Below are positions 7,123 to 15,443 of a DNA stretch of 29,391 nt, one piece after another. The notes below the pieces were generated by a model. That model ran no database searches. It was not told where the DNA came from and saw only the letters and a list, made by a program, of their open reading frames with translations. Made by a program: the position numbers and the translations under genes. Source of the DNA: Actinomycetes bacterium (GTDB lineage Bacteria; Actinomycetota; Acidimicrobiia; Acidimicrobiales; Microtrichaceae); contig JAEWED010000159.1 of assembly GCA_023389745.1 (NCBI GenBank), positions 1-29,391 on the forward strand. Reading direction: 5' to 3'. How positions within the stretch are numbered: the first letter of the stretch is position 1; every line of letters begins with the position of its first letter.

Positions 7123-7578
7123 ATGCTGAAGGCTGGCGACATCGCCGAGGAGTTCACCGCCGTCGACCAGAAGGGCGAGCAGGTCACGCTGTCGGGTCTG
7201 CTCGAGCACGGCCCGGTGGTGCTGTTCTTCTATCCGAAGGCCATGACGACCGGCTGCACCAAGGAGTCGTGCCACTTCCGCGACCTGGGGGCGGAGTTCG
7301 CCGAGCTCGGCGCACAGCGGGTCGGCATCTCGGCCGACAAGGTCGACAAGCAGGCCGCCTTCGACGAGTTGCACGGGCTCGGCTACCCGTTGCTGTCGGA
7401 CCCCGACCGCGTCGTGGCCTCGGCGTTCGGCGTGAAGCGACCGGGTCCCATCATGAACAAGCGAGCCACGTTCGTGATCGACACCGACCGCAAGGTCCTC
7501 GCCGCGATCAGCTCCGAGCTCAACATGGACATGCACGCGGACGAGGCCCTCGACGTGCTGCGCGCCGCACGCGCCTGA
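7123..7578 (+). CDS. bcp: thioredoxin-dependent peroxiredoxin, PrxQ/BCP type
   Basis: A 151-residue cytosolic peroxiredoxin that reduces H2O2 and organic hydroperoxides using thiols. The FFYPKAMTTGCTKESC segment holds the peroxidatic Cys45 and the resolving Cys50 five residues on, the arrangement typical of PrxQ/BCP with an intramolecular disulfide. The preceding Thr needed in the active site is present, although the usual Thr-Pro-Gly-Cys is here TTGC. The C-terminal RATFVIDTDRKV matches the family. ATG 7123 is fixed by a strong ribosome-binding site (AGGAGGGAG, 7110-7118). It lies 43 bp after the phosphatase and 10 bp before the beta-galactosidase frame, so it is probably co-transcribed with both. 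Confidence 0.95.
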   Translation: MLKAGDIAEEFTAVDQKGEQVTLSGLLEHGPVVLFFYPKAMTTGCTKESCHFRDLGAEFAELGAQRVGISADKVDKQAAFDELHGLGYPLLSDPDRVVASAFGVKRPGPIMNKRATFVIDTDRKVLAAISSELNMDMHADEALDVLRAARA

Positions 7579-7583
7579 CCCGG

Positions 7584-7613
7584 CCCAGGTGGACCCGACC
7601 CAGGTGGATCCGA
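7584..7613. repeat. 15-bp tandem duplication containing two GTG starts of the GH2 gene
   Basis: CCCAGGTGGACCCGA (7584-7598) and CCCAGGTGGATCCGA (7599-7613) differ by one base. Each contains an in-frame GTG (7589 and 7604). The AGGTGG of the first unit lies where a ribosome-binding site for the second GTG would be. Confidence 0.85.
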
Positions 7614-10600
7614 CCCCCAGCGCCGCCCTGACCGACCCGACGGTCACGGGTACCGGGCGCCTGCCTGCACGACCCTTCTTCGTCCCGCACCCCGACGCCG
7701 ACTCGGCGCGGGCCGGCACGTCACCGTGGTGGGCGAGCCTCGACGGCACGTGGCGCTTCGAGCTGCTCGACAGCCCGCACGCGCTGACCCGCGAGATGCT
7801 CGACCCGGCGGCCGACGACTCGGGCTGGGACACCATCGACGTGCCCGGGGCCTGGACCCTGCAGCCCGCCGGTGCGAAGGACCGGCCGCACTACACGAAC
7901 GTCATCATGCCGTTCGATCTCGAGCCGCCTGCGGTGCCCGAGCACAATCCCACCGGGGTCCACCGCCGCACCGTCACGGTACCGAAGCAGTGGAAGGGCC
8001 GGCGCGTCGTGCTGCGCGTCGGCGCGGCGGAGTCGCTGCTGCAGGTGTGGGTCGACGGACGCTTCGTCGGCGCCGGCACCGACTCGAGGCTGCCGAACGA
8101 GTTCGACATCACCGAGCACGTGCGGCCCGGGCGGCGTTGCACCCTGGCACTCGTCGTGTCGAAGTGGTCGGCGGCCACGTGGCTCGAGGACCAGGACCAG
8201 TGGTGGCACGGCGGCATCCAGCGCAGCGTCTCGTGGTACTCGACGGCGCCGTCGCACCTCGAAGGGGTGCAGCTGCTGCCCGGCCTCGACGGCCCGTCGA
8301 CGGGCTCGTTGCAGATCGAGGTCGTCGCGAACGGTCCGCTGCGACGCGAGCCCGGCTGGACCGCCGAGGTCGTCGTCGAGACGCTGCGGGGGCGACGGCT
8401 GGCGTCCACCGGTCCGCTCGACGTGCCCGCCTGGGACGCCTCGAGCGAACCGGCGCAGCTGATCTCGGGCATGTTCGTCGAGCCGGGCGTCGTGCGGACG
8501 CGCCTCGAGGTCCCCGGTATCGAACCGTGGTCGCACGAGTCGCCACAGCGCTACCGCGTGCTGACCACGCTGGCCGACCCCGACGGTCGGGTCGTCGAGG
8601 TGACCTCGAGCCACACCGGGTTCCGCTCGGTCGAGGTGCGCGACAACGAGCTGCTGATCAACGGCGTGCCCGTGTTGATCCACGGCGTCAACCTGCACGA
8701 GCACGACCCGCAGCGCGGTCGCACTCCGAGTGCCGAGCTCACGCGGTCCGACCTGCTGCTCATGAAGGCGCACCACCTCAACGCCGTGCGCGCCGCGCAC
8801 TACCCCCACGACGAGCACCTCGCCGAGCTGTGCGACGAGCTCGGGCTCTACCTGGTCGACGAGGCGAACGTCGAGACGCACGCACGGCAGTGCTCGTTGG
8901 TGCACGATCCCCGCTTCGGCTCGGCGATCGTCGAACGGGTCGAGCGGATGGTGCGGCGCGACGACCACCACCCGAGCATCATCATGTGGTCCCTCGGCAA
9001 CGAGTCCGGCAACGGCGCGGCCCACGCGGCAGCGGCCGCGTGGGTGCGGCGCCACGACCCGACCCGGCCCCTCCACTACGAGGGCCCGCTGATGCACGAC
9101 CTGTACGCCGAGGCTCCGGTGACCGACGTCGTGTGCCCGATGTACTCGCCGATCGACGACATCGTCGCGTGGGCCCGCTCCGGTCGCGACACCCGGCGTC
9201 CGCTGATCCTGTGCGAGTACTCCCACGCGATGGGCAACTCGAACGGCTCGCTGTCGGACTACTGGGAGGCGTTCGAGACGACCCACGGTCTGCAGGGCGG
9301 CTTCATCTGGGAGTGGCTCGAACACGGTCTGCCGCTGCCGGGCAGCGGACCCGGCGGCCGCACCGTGTGGGGCTACGGCGGCGACTTCGGCGACACGCCC
9401 AACGACGCCAACTTCGTGTGCGACGGGCTGGTGTCGGCGGACCGGGTGCCGCACCCGGCCATGGAAGAGGTGCGCTTCGTCGGGCGTCCGGTCGGCGTGG
9501 CGTGGCGTGACGAGCGCGAGCGGCGACTCGTCGTCACGAACCGCCGCTGGTTCACCGGCATCGACGACCTGGACGCGAGGTGGCGGCTGTTGGTCGACGG
9601 CGCCGAGGTGGCCGCAGGCGATCTCGACGTCGCCCCGGTGGCGCCGCGTGCGTCGGTCGAGGTGGCGTCGCCGATCACCCGCCGCCGGGTGCCCGAGGGC
9701 AGCGAGGCGTTCCTCGAGATCAGCTGGTCGGCACGCACTGCCACGCCCTGGTCGCGAGCGGGCGCGGTGGTCGCCACCGAGCAGCTGCCGGTCACCCGGG
9801 CGGCCGTTGCCGCCGCTCCGGCCGCCAACGGGTCCGCAGCGCCGGCAACCGCAGCGCCCGACGCCGCGCTGTGGGACCCCGACCGGTGGCGGCCCACGAT
9901 CTTCCGGGCGCTGACCGACAACGACGGCATCCGGATCGGTTGGATGCGCGGGCTCGTCGGCCAGCTGGGTCGGTGGGTCGACGAGCAGGGCCTCGACCGC
10001 TGCGAGTGGGTCGAGGAACCGTCACGGCGTCGGCGTCGAGGCGACGACGTGGTGACGACCTCGAAGGGCGAGCTGCGCGCACCGGGTGCGACCACCCCGG
10101 TGCGGGTCACCCGGCGGGTCACCGAGACCCGCGACGGCTGGGCCCACGTCGAGGTCGAGCTGGTGGTGCCCGACGAGCTGGCCGATCCGCCACGCGTCGG
10201 CGTCGAGTGGCGCCTGCCCGGCGAGCTCGAGCGGCTCGAGTGGTACGGCGACGGCCCGCACGAGTGCTACCCGGATCGACGGGCCTCGGCGACGGTCCGA
10301 CGTTGGGCGACGACGGTGAGCGACACCTACGTCGACTACGTGCTGCCCCAGGAGCACGGCCATCGCACGGGTCTGCGCTGGTTGGCGCTCGCCCCCACGC
10401 GGCCGCGCCGCGGGTCGGCGAGCGGCCTGGTCGTGGTGGCCGACGAGCGCAGCGGCACCTCACTCGGCTTCTCGGCCCGTCACCTCTCCGACGAGCAGCT
10501 CTGGACCGCCCGGCACACCAGCGACCTGCAGCCGTCGGTCGAGGTCACCCACCTGCACCTCGACGCCGCGCAACGCGGGCTCGGCACCGGGTCCTGTGGC

Positions 10601-10732
10601 CCGGACGCGCTGGAGCAGTACCGGATCACCGCCGGACGGCATCGCATCGGCGTGTGGGTCGCCGCGTTCGACCCCCGTGCCGTCGACGCCGCCGACCTCC
10701 TCGCCGCGGCCCCACCGCCGACTTCGCCGTGA
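7589..10732 (+). CDS. lacZ: glycoside hydrolase family 2, LacZ-type beta-galactosidase
   Basis: A 1047-residue enzyme with the full LacZ layout: an N-terminal sugar-binding jelly roll (SLDGTWRFELL... VPGAWTLQ), immunoglobulin-like domains, the TIM barrel, and the beta-galactosidase small-chain domain (LEWYGDGPHECYPDR). The acid/base is Glu472 in MWSLGNESGNG. The nucleophile is Glu543 in ILCEYSHAMGNSNG. NVETHARQCSL is the usual barrel segment. Length compares with about 1023 in E. coli. It should hydrolyse terminal beta-D-galactosides in the cytosol, as no signal peptide is seen. The start is GTG 7589 or, equally plausibly, GTG 7604 in the duplicated unit. It lies 10 bp after the peroxiredoxin gene. 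There is no lac permease or regulator beside it, so the natural galactoside is open. Confidence 0.94.
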   Translation: MDPTQVDPTPSAALTDPTVTGTGRLPARPFFVPHPDADSARAGTSPWWASLDGTWRFELLDSPHALTREMLDPAADDSGWDTIDVPGAWTLQPAGAKDRPHYTNVIMPFDLEPPAVPEHNPTGVHRRTVTVPKQWKGRRVVLRVGAAESLLQVWVDGRFVGAGTDSRLPNEFDITEHVRPGRRCTLALVVSKWSAATWLEDQDQWWHGGIQRSVSWYSTAPSHLEGVQLLPGLDGPSTGSLQIEVVANGPLRREPGWTAEVVVETLRGRRLASTGPLDVPAWDASSEPAQLISGMFVEPGVVRTRLEVPGIEPWSHESPQRYRVLTTLADPDGRVVEVTSSHTGFRSVEVRDNELLINGVPVLIHGVNLHEHDPQRGRTPSAELTRSDLLLMKAHHLNAVRAAHYPHDEHLAELCDELGLYLVDEANVETHARQCSLVHDPRFGSAIVERVERMVRRDDHHPSIIMWSLGNESGNGAAHAAAAAWVRRHDPTRPLHYEGPLMHDLYAEAPVTDVVCPMYSPIDDIVAWARSGRDTRRPLILCEYSHAMGNSNGSLSDYWEAFETTHGLQGGFIWEWLEHGLPLPGSGPGGRTVWGYGGDFGDTPNDANFVCDGLVSADRVPHPAMEEVRFVGRPVGVAWRDERERRLVVTNRRWFTGIDDLDARWRLLVDGAEVAAGDLDVAPVAPRASVEVASPITRRRVPEGSEAFLEISWSARTATPWSRAGAVVATEQLPVTRAAVAAAPAANGSAAPATAAPDAALWDPDRWRPTIFRALTDNDGIRIGWMRGLVGQLGRWVDEQGLDRCEWVEEPSRRRRRGDDVVTTSKGELRAPGATTPVRVTRRVTETRDGWAHVEVELVVPDELADPPRVGVEWRLPGELERLEWYGDGPHECYPDRRASATVRRWATTVSDTYVDYVLPQEHGHRTGLRWLALAPTRPRRGSASGLVVVADERSGTSLGFSARHLSDEQLWTARHTSDLQPSVEVTHLHLDAAQRGLGTGSCGPDALEQYRITAGRHRIGVWVAAFDPRAVDAADLLAAAPPPTSP

Positions 10733-10780
10733 GCCCGACCGCCGACCACGCCGTGACCCTCCCGACCTCGCCGTGACCCC
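10714..10780. repeat. 24/22-bp tandem repeat carrying the lacZ stop codon
   Basis: Three imperfect units each contain CGCCGTGA: TGA at 10730 (the real stop), 10754 and 10776. The first two units (10714, 10738) are 24 bp apart, so the second TGA is in frame. The third is shortened by two bases. This is the same kind of 3'-end duplication as after the first SDR gene. Confidence 0.75.
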
Positions 10781-10831
10781 GAATTCCGTCTCGGTGTCGG
10801 GGTCACCACCCCGACACCGAGACGGAATTCG
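10780..10831. terminator. 24-bp perfect inverted repeat, bidirectional terminator
   Basis: The arms at 10780-10803 and 10808-10831 are perfectly complementary over 24 bp, with a CACC loop. It lies exactly between the convergent lacZ and CoA-transferase genes, three bases from the latter's stop. Both outer ends contain GAATTC. There is no long U-tract, as usual in actinobacteria. A second fold is possible: GTGACCCCGA (10773-10782) pairs with TCGGGGTCAC (10796-10805). Confidence 0.8.
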
Positions 10832-10833
10832 AG

Positions 10834-12135
10834 TCAGCGGTCGATCGCGTCGGCCTCGGCGCGCAGCTCGGCGCGGACGTCGGGGTGGGCGATGTCGACC
10901 AGCAGATGGGCGCGCTCGCGCACGGTGCGCCCCTTGAGCTCGGCGGCGCCGTACTCGGTGACGACCACGTCGACCTGGTGACGCGGTGTGGTGACCACCA
11001 TCGGGTGCAGCGTCGAGGCGATTCTTGAGCGCAGCTCGCCGTCGATCACGCTCGACGATCGCAGGCACAGCAGCGACCGGTCGTCGGTCTGCAGCCCGGC
11101 ACCCGCGAGGAAGTCCTCATGCCCACCGGTGCCCGAGTACTGGCGGCCGCCGACGGTGTCGGCGGCGACCTGGCCGTACAGGTCGACCGCGGTGGCCCCG
11201 TTGACCGACACGAAGTCGCGGTTCTCGGCGATGGTGTCACCGCTGTTCACCACGTCGACGGGCAGGAACCGCACGGCGTCGTTGCCGTCGAGCCAGGCGT
11301 AGAGCTCGGGGGTGCCCGCCGCGAACGTCGTCACCGAGAAGCCGTCGAAGACGCCCTTGTGCGCGTTGGTGACCTTGCCCGCCCGGTGCAGTCGCATCAG
11401 GCCGTTGGTGAACATCTCGGAGTGCACCCCGTAGTCGCCGCCGGTGCCCTCGGCGAGCTTCGTCGCGATGATCGACGGGATCGCCCCGATCCCGGTCTGC
11501 AAGGTGGCGCCGTCCGCGATGAAACCCAGGGCGATCTCGGCGATCGCGACGTCGATGTCGTCGGCCACCGCGTCGGCCAGGTCGACGGGTGCCGAGTCGG
11601 TCTCGACGAGCACGTCGATCTCGTCGAGGTGCAGACGGTGCGGATGCTCCGGCATCAGGCCGAAGGTCCGGGGGAAGTGCGGGGAGTGCTCGACGATCAG
11701 CAGGCGGTCGGGATCGGCCCCGGCCCGGTGCAGCTCGTCGACCGTCGCGCCTGCGTGCAGCGACAGGCTGCACCAGCCGTGCTCGTCGGGCGGCGCGGCG
11801 GCCGTGGCCATGATCCGCGGGTTCAGCTGCTCGATGATCGGCGCGAAACGCCGGAAGTCGGCGGGCACGTACTCGATGTCGGCGCCGCTGTCGCGCAGGA
11901 AGCGCTCCGCGGGACCGAAGAAGCCGGAGCGGTAGCGCACCGCGGGGTTGGTGAAGATCGCGTACAGGTCGGTGAGCAGCGCCCCGAACATCTGCAGGTC
12001 GACCCAGTCGTCGCGCTCACCGAGCGCGTGCAGGAACCCGCCCGGGTGGGCCGGACCCAGCCCGACGGCCAAGGTGTCGGTCGGGCGGACGAACGCCACC
12101 GCCTCGGCGGCCGTGGCGACGCGGTGGAGTGCCAT
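10834..12135 (-). CDS. acetyl-CoA hydrolase/transferase family CoA-transferase (4-hydroxybutyrate CoA-transferase-like)
   Basis: A 433-residue cytosolic class I CoA-transferase that would move CoA between acetyl-CoA and a carboxylic acid (4-hydroxybutyrate, butyrate or a similar acid) through a glutamyl-CoA thioester. The catalytic glutamate is Glu240 in GVHSEMFTNG. Also visible are LQTGIGAIPSII, a family glycine-rich segment, and the C-terminal VVVTEYGAAELKGRTVRER, typical of the acetyl-CoA hydrolase/transferase C-terminal domain. ATG 12135 is preceded by AAAGGA eight bases upstream and by a TACGGT -10 box. It is divergent from an acyl-CoA synthetase, which suggests shared control of acid activation and CoA exchange. 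The exact acid is not determined. Confidence 0.9.
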   Translation of the reverse strand: MALHRVATAAEAVAFVRPTDTLAVGLGPAHPGGFLHALGERDDWVDLQMFGALLTDLYAIFTNPAVRYRSGFFGPAERFLRDSGADIEYVPADFRRFAPIIEQLNPRIMATAAAPPDEHGWCSLSLHAGATVDELHRAGADPDRLLIVEHSPHFPRTFGLMPEHPHRLHLDEIDVLVETDSAPVDLADAVADDIDVAIAEIALGFIADGATLQTGIGAIPSIIATKLAEGTGGDYGVHSEMFTNGLMRLHRAGKVTNAHKGVFDGFSVTTFAAGTPELYAWLDGNDAVRFLPVDVVNSGDTIAENRDFVSVNGATAVDLYGQVAADTVGGRQYSGTGGHEDFLAGAGLQTDDRSLLCLRSSSVIDGELRSRIASTLHPMVVTTPRHQVDVVVTEYGAAELKGRTVRERAHLLVDIAHPDVRAELRAEADAIDR

Positions 12136-12166
12136 CCTGGGTCCTTTCGGTGCGGGATCCACCCGG

Positions 12167-12172
12167 ACCGTA
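12167..12172 (-). promoter_or_regulatory. -10 box TACGGT for the CoA-transferase gene
   Basis: On the minus strand TACGGT lies about 30 bases before ATG 12135. It leaves a leader of about 25 bases containing AAAGGA as ribosome-binding site. Confidence 0.4.
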
Positions 12173-12199
12173 TCGTTCGGGACGCACCGCTCCCGGCCA

Positions 12200-12205
12200 T
12201 ACCCT
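12200..12205 (+). promoter_or_regulatory. -10 box TACCCT for the acyl-CoA synthetase gene
   Basis: TACCCT gives a predicted transcript start near 12212 and a leader of about 31 bases, with GGGGGA ahead of ATG 12243. The two divergent -10 boxes in this 107-bp gap are only about 27 bp apart, so one bound regulator could control both genes. Confidence 0.35.
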
Positions 12206-12242
12206 GCACGGCGGAGTCGGTCGACCACATCGGGGGACGGAG

Positions 12243-13910
12243 ATGGCAGAGATCGTGATGGACAGCACGAACGCGACGGTGTCGAACCTCGCCACGGTCT
12301 GGGAGCTCGTCGCGGCGACGGTGCCCGACGCGGACGCCCTGATCCACGCCACCGACGTGCCCCTCGTGCGGTCCTGGAGCGAGTTCGAATCGAGGGCGGC
12401 GCGCCTGGCCGCGCACCTGGGCGCCCGTGGTGTCGGCGCCGACTCGAAGGTCGCGATCCACCTCTACAACGGACCCGAGTACCTCGAGACCACGTTCGCC
12501 GCGTTCAAGCGGCGCGCCGTACCGGTCAACGTGAACTACCGCTACCTCGAGCACGAGCTCGAGTACCTGTACGACAACTCCGACGCCGAGGCCGTGGTCT
12601 TCTCCGCCGAGTTCGCCCCCCGGCTCGACGCGGTCAGGGAGCGGCTGCCGAAGCTGACCACCTACGTCTGCGTGGGCGCGGATGACGAGCACCCGGTGCC
12701 CGAGTGGGCCGACGACTACGAGTCGGTGATCGCCTCGACCGAGCCGGCGGCGCCGATCGACCGCTCCGGCGACGACCTGTGGTTCCTCTACACCGGAGGG
12801 ACGACCGGCATGCCCAAGGGTGTGATGTGGCCGCACCGCAGCCTGCTCGGCACGACCGCCGCGACGTTCGCCGTGGTCAAGGCGTCGGTCCCGTCGACCG
12901 CGGAGCAGGTGGTCGCCGCGGCGCGCACCTTCCACGAGCGGGGCAAGGCGGTCCGACTGCTCCCGGCGGCTCCGCTGATGCACGGCACGTCCGCGATCAC
13001 GTCGCTCGCCGTGCTCTCCGCCGGCGGCTGCGTGGTGACCCTGCCGTCGCGTTCCTTCGACGGCGACGAGCTGTGCCGCGCGGTCCAGGACCACCGGGTC
13101 ACCCAGCTCACGATCGTCGGCGACGCGTTCGCGAAGCCGATGCTGGCCGCGCTCGAGGATGCCTCGAAGCGGGGTGAGCCGTACGACCTGAGCTCGCTCA
13201 AGGTCGTCGTCTCCTCCGGGGTGATGTGGTCCCAGGAGACCAAGGACGAGCTGCTCACCTGGTGCAGCGCGGTCCTCGCCGACACCCTCGGCTCGTCGGA
13301 GGGCGTGGGGTTCGCCAGCTCGGTCGCACGCGCCGGCCAACCGGCCCGCACCGCCCGGTTCGCTCTCGGCGAGCACGCGCAGGTGTTCGCCGAGGACGGT
13401 CACGCCGTCGTGCCCGGCTCCGGGGAGCGGGGTCTGCTCGCCGTCGGCGGCCCCATCCCCATCGGCTACTACAAGGACGACACGAAGACCGCCGGGACGT
13501 TCCGCACCTTCGCCGGTCGCGTCTGGTCGGTGCCGGGCGACTTCGCGACGGTCGAGGAGGACGGCACGATCGTGCTGCTCGGCCGGGGCTCGGCGTGCAT
13601 CAACACCGCCGGCGAGAAGGTCTACCCGGAAGAGGTCGAGGAGGCGCTGAAGACGCACCCGGCCGTGCACGACGCGAACGTCGTCGGACTGCCCGACGAG
13701 AAGTGGGGCCAGTCGGTGACCGCCGTGGTGTCGCTCGCCGCCGACGCCGGGACCGCGCCCGACGAGACCGAGCTGATCGCGTGGGTGAAGGAACGGTTGG
13801 CGGGCTACAAGTGCCCCAAGCGCGTGGTGCTGGTCGACCACGTGCAGCGCGGCCCCAACGGCAAGCCCGACTACCGGTGGGCGACCGAGGTGGCCACGTC
13901 GCCGACGTGA
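12243..13910 (+). CDS. acyl-CoA synthetase (FadD-like, ANL superfamily)
   Basis: A 555-residue adenylate-forming ligase that activates a carboxylic acid as acyl-AMP and then acyl-CoA. The P-loop-like motif is LYTGGTTGMPKGV, starting near residue 182. The YYKDDTKTAGTF and GRGSACINTAGEKVYPEEVEE segments are the A7-A8 motifs, and the C-terminal catalytic lysine is Lys541 in NGKPDY. The insert of about 30 residues after the P-loop (KASVPSTAEQVVAAARTF...) is typical of mycobacterial FadD3/FadD17-like enzymes, so a long-chain, branched or steroid-derived acid is more likely than acetate (inference). ATG 12243 is chosen because GGGGGA lies upstream. It is divergent from the CoA-transferase. Confidence 0.9.
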   Translation: MAEIVMDSTNATVSNLATVWELVAATVPDADALIHATDVPLVRSWSEFESRAARLAAHLGARGVGADSKVAIHLYNGPEYLETTFAAFKRRAVPVNVNYRYLEHELEYLYDNSDAEAVVFSAEFAPRLDAVRERLPKLTTYVCVGADDEHPVPEWADDYESVIASTEPAAPIDRSGDDLWFLYTGGTTGMPKGVMWPHRSLLGTTAATFAVVKASVPSTAEQVVAAARTFHERGKAVRLLPAAPLMHGTSAITSLAVLSAGGCVVTLPSRSFDGDELCRAVQDHRVTQLTIVGDAFAKPMLAALEDASKRGEPYDLSSLKVVVSSGVMWSQETKDELLTWCSAVLADTLGSSEGVGFASSVARAGQPARTARFALGEHAQVFAEDGHAVVPGSGERGLLAVGGPIPIGYYKDDTKTAGTFRTFAGRVWSVPGDFATVEEDGTIVLLGRGSACINTAGEKVYPEEVEEALKTHPAVHDANVVGLPDEKWGQSVTAVVSLAADAGTAPDETELIAWVKERLAGYKCPKRVVLVDHVQRGPNGKPDYRWATEVATSPT

Positions 13911-13946
13911 CCGCCGGATGCGCCGCGGTGCAACGAGTGCCCGGAG

Positions 13947-13952
13947 TAGGGT
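13947..13952 (+). promoter_or_regulatory. -10 box TAGGGT upstream of the solute-binding lipoprotein
   Basis: TAGGGT puts the transcript start at about 13959, on an in-frame ATG (13958) fifteen codons before the preferred ATG 14003. The gene may therefore start leaderless at 13958 or use a 44-base leader with GGAG. Confidence 0.4.
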
Positions 13953-14002
13953 CGGCGATGTTGCACCGTGCCGGGGGGCTCGGGTGCACGGGGGTGGAGA
14001 TC

Positions 14003-15373
14003 ATGAAGCGTCTCTTGACGGTGTTCGTGGCGACCGCGGCGCTCCTCGCCGGCGCGTGTGGTGCGTCCGGTGACGACTCCGCGGAGCCCGATGAGACGAC
14101 GACCACCGAGGCCGACGTCGGCGGGGAGGAGTCCGGGTTCCCCGACATCGACGGGCCGCTGTGCGGCGAGGGCGACTTCACCGTGCAGGCGGACGAGGCG
14201 GGCCGCGGCACCGACGCGCTGTACCTCGGCGTCACCAACGACCGCAGCTCCGACATCCGGCCGGGGCTGAACAAGATGATGTACGACACCGCGGTCGCGT
14301 TCGCCGGCTGGTGCAACGAGCAGGGCGGCATCGGCGGGCTGCCCATCGAGGTCGTGGACCTGGACGCCGCGCTGTTCAACGTCGAGTCGGTCATGACCAC
14401 GGCGTGCACCGACGTGTTCGCGCTCGTCGGCGGCGGCCTCGCCCAGGACCAGCTGCAGTTCTCCGGCAAGGAGGGCAGCGACATCCTGAAGTGCGGCCTG
14501 ATCGACATCCCCGGCTTCGCGGTGTCTGCCGAGAAGGCGGACTCCGAGGGGCAGGTCCAGCCGATCCCGAACCCCGGCAACTCGGTCAACAACACCTGGT
14601 TCCGAGACTTCGAGGTGGTCGACCCCGAGAACGCCGAGGCGTGGACGGTGCTGTGGGGCGAGCTGCCGGCGCTGGAGCTGGTGAAGACCAAGTACCAGGC
14701 AGCGGTCGCCGACGTCGGCGGGATGGAGGACGTCGGCGAGCAGTCCTACCCGGCTGCCGGCGCCGCGGACTGGACGCCGCTGGTGCAGCGGATGGTCGGC
14801 GACGGCGCGACGACCTTCAGCTGGGTCGGCGAGGTCGAGCTGCTGACGTCGTTCCTGAAGTCGGCCCGCGAGCAGAAGTGGGAGGGCACGCCGCTGCTCG
14901 AGACGAACATGTACGACCCGAAGCTCTCGGCCTCACCGGACGCCGAGGGGGCGATCCTGCGCATGGGTCTGCACACGCTGGAAGAGGCCGACGAGTGGCC
15001 GGCCATCGAGCAGTACCTCGACATGCTCGACGGGTACGTCGAGGACGGCGACATCGGTGCGCTCGGCATCCAGGCGATGTCGGCGTGGCTGCTCTTCACG
15101 GTCGCCGCGAACGCGTGCGGCGAGAAGAACGACGGCGTGCTGGATCGGGCCTGCATCCTGGAGGAGGCCGCAGCCGTCGACGACTGGACCGGCGGCGGAC
15201 TGCACTCCCCGCAGGACCCTGCTCTTGCCGGCGAGGCCGTCGCCAGCCCCTGCGGCATGCTGATCGTCGTCAAGGACGGGACCTTCGAGCGCCTCTACCC
15301 GGAGCTCGGTGGAGAGAACGATGACGCCGACGGCTTCCACTGCCCCGACGACGGTGTGACGGTGCTCGACTGA
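14003..15373 (+). CDS. solute-binding lipoprotein, branched-chain amino-acid binding (Peripla_BP_6) type
   Basis: A 456-residue exported lipoprotein. The signal peptide MKRLLTVFVATAALLAGAC ends in a lipobox with Cys19. A Glu/Thr/Asp-rich spacer follows, and then two Rossmann-like lobes of the Leu/Ile/Val-binding family (LYLGVTNDRS, NEQGGIGGLPIEVVDLD, ACTDVFALVGGG, GATTFSWVGEVELLTSFLKSA). It probably binds a small ligand outside the membrane, but no ABC permease or ATPase genes are adjacent, so it is an orphan or a sensor component. ATG 14003 is preferred because it begins the signal peptide directly; ATG 13958 is an in-frame alternative. The last codons PDDGVTVLD are duplicated in DNA after the stop. 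Confidence 0.85.
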   Translation: MKRLLTVFVATAALLAGACGASGDDSAEPDETTTTEADVGGEESGFPDIDGPLCGEGDFTVQADEAGRGTDALYLGVTNDRSSDIRPGLNKMMYDTAVAFAGWCNEQGGIGGLPIEVVDLDAALFNVESVMTTACTDVFALVGGGLAQDQLQFSGKEGSDILKCGLIDIPGFAVSAEKADSEGQVQPIPNPGNSVNNTWFRDFEVVDPENAEAWTVLWGELPALELVKTKYQAAVADVGGMEDVGEQSYPAAGAADWTPLVQRMVGDGATTFSWVGEVELLTSFLKSAREQKWEGTPLLETNMYDPKLSASPDAEGAILRMGLHTLEEADEWPAIEQYLDMLDGYVEDGDIGALGIQAMSAWLLFTVAANACGEKNDGVLDRACILEEAAAVDDWTGGGLHSPQDPALAGEAVASPCGMLIVVKDGTFERLYPELGGENDDADGFHCPDDGVTVLD

Positions 15374-15424
15374 CCGCGGAGCTGCGGGCTCCGCTGCGCC
15401 GACGACGGTGTGACGGTGCTCGAC
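15345..15424. repeat. 26-bp direct repeat around the lipoprotein stop codon
   Basis: The last 26 bases before the stop (15345-15370) recur exactly at 15399-15424, 54 bp away and therefore in the same frame. The first copy is followed by TGA, the second by CGA. The spacer holds a hairpin. This is a third gene 3' end with a partial duplication. Confidence 0.85.
15376..15394. terminator. hairpin after the lipoprotein gene
   Basis: GCGGAGC (15376-15382) and GCTCCGC (15388-15394) form a 7-bp stem with a TGCGG loop, immediately after the stop and ahead of a convergent gene. There is no U-tract. Confidence 0.45.
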
Positions 15425-15443
15425 CGACAGTCGAGTTGCTGGC

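Noticed and set aside
11823..13841. Long minus-strand open frame opposite the acyl-CoA synthetase
   Set aside because: It is antisense to a gene with clear ANL motifs, is His/Arg/Asp-rich without domains, and is expected from GC-rich third positions.
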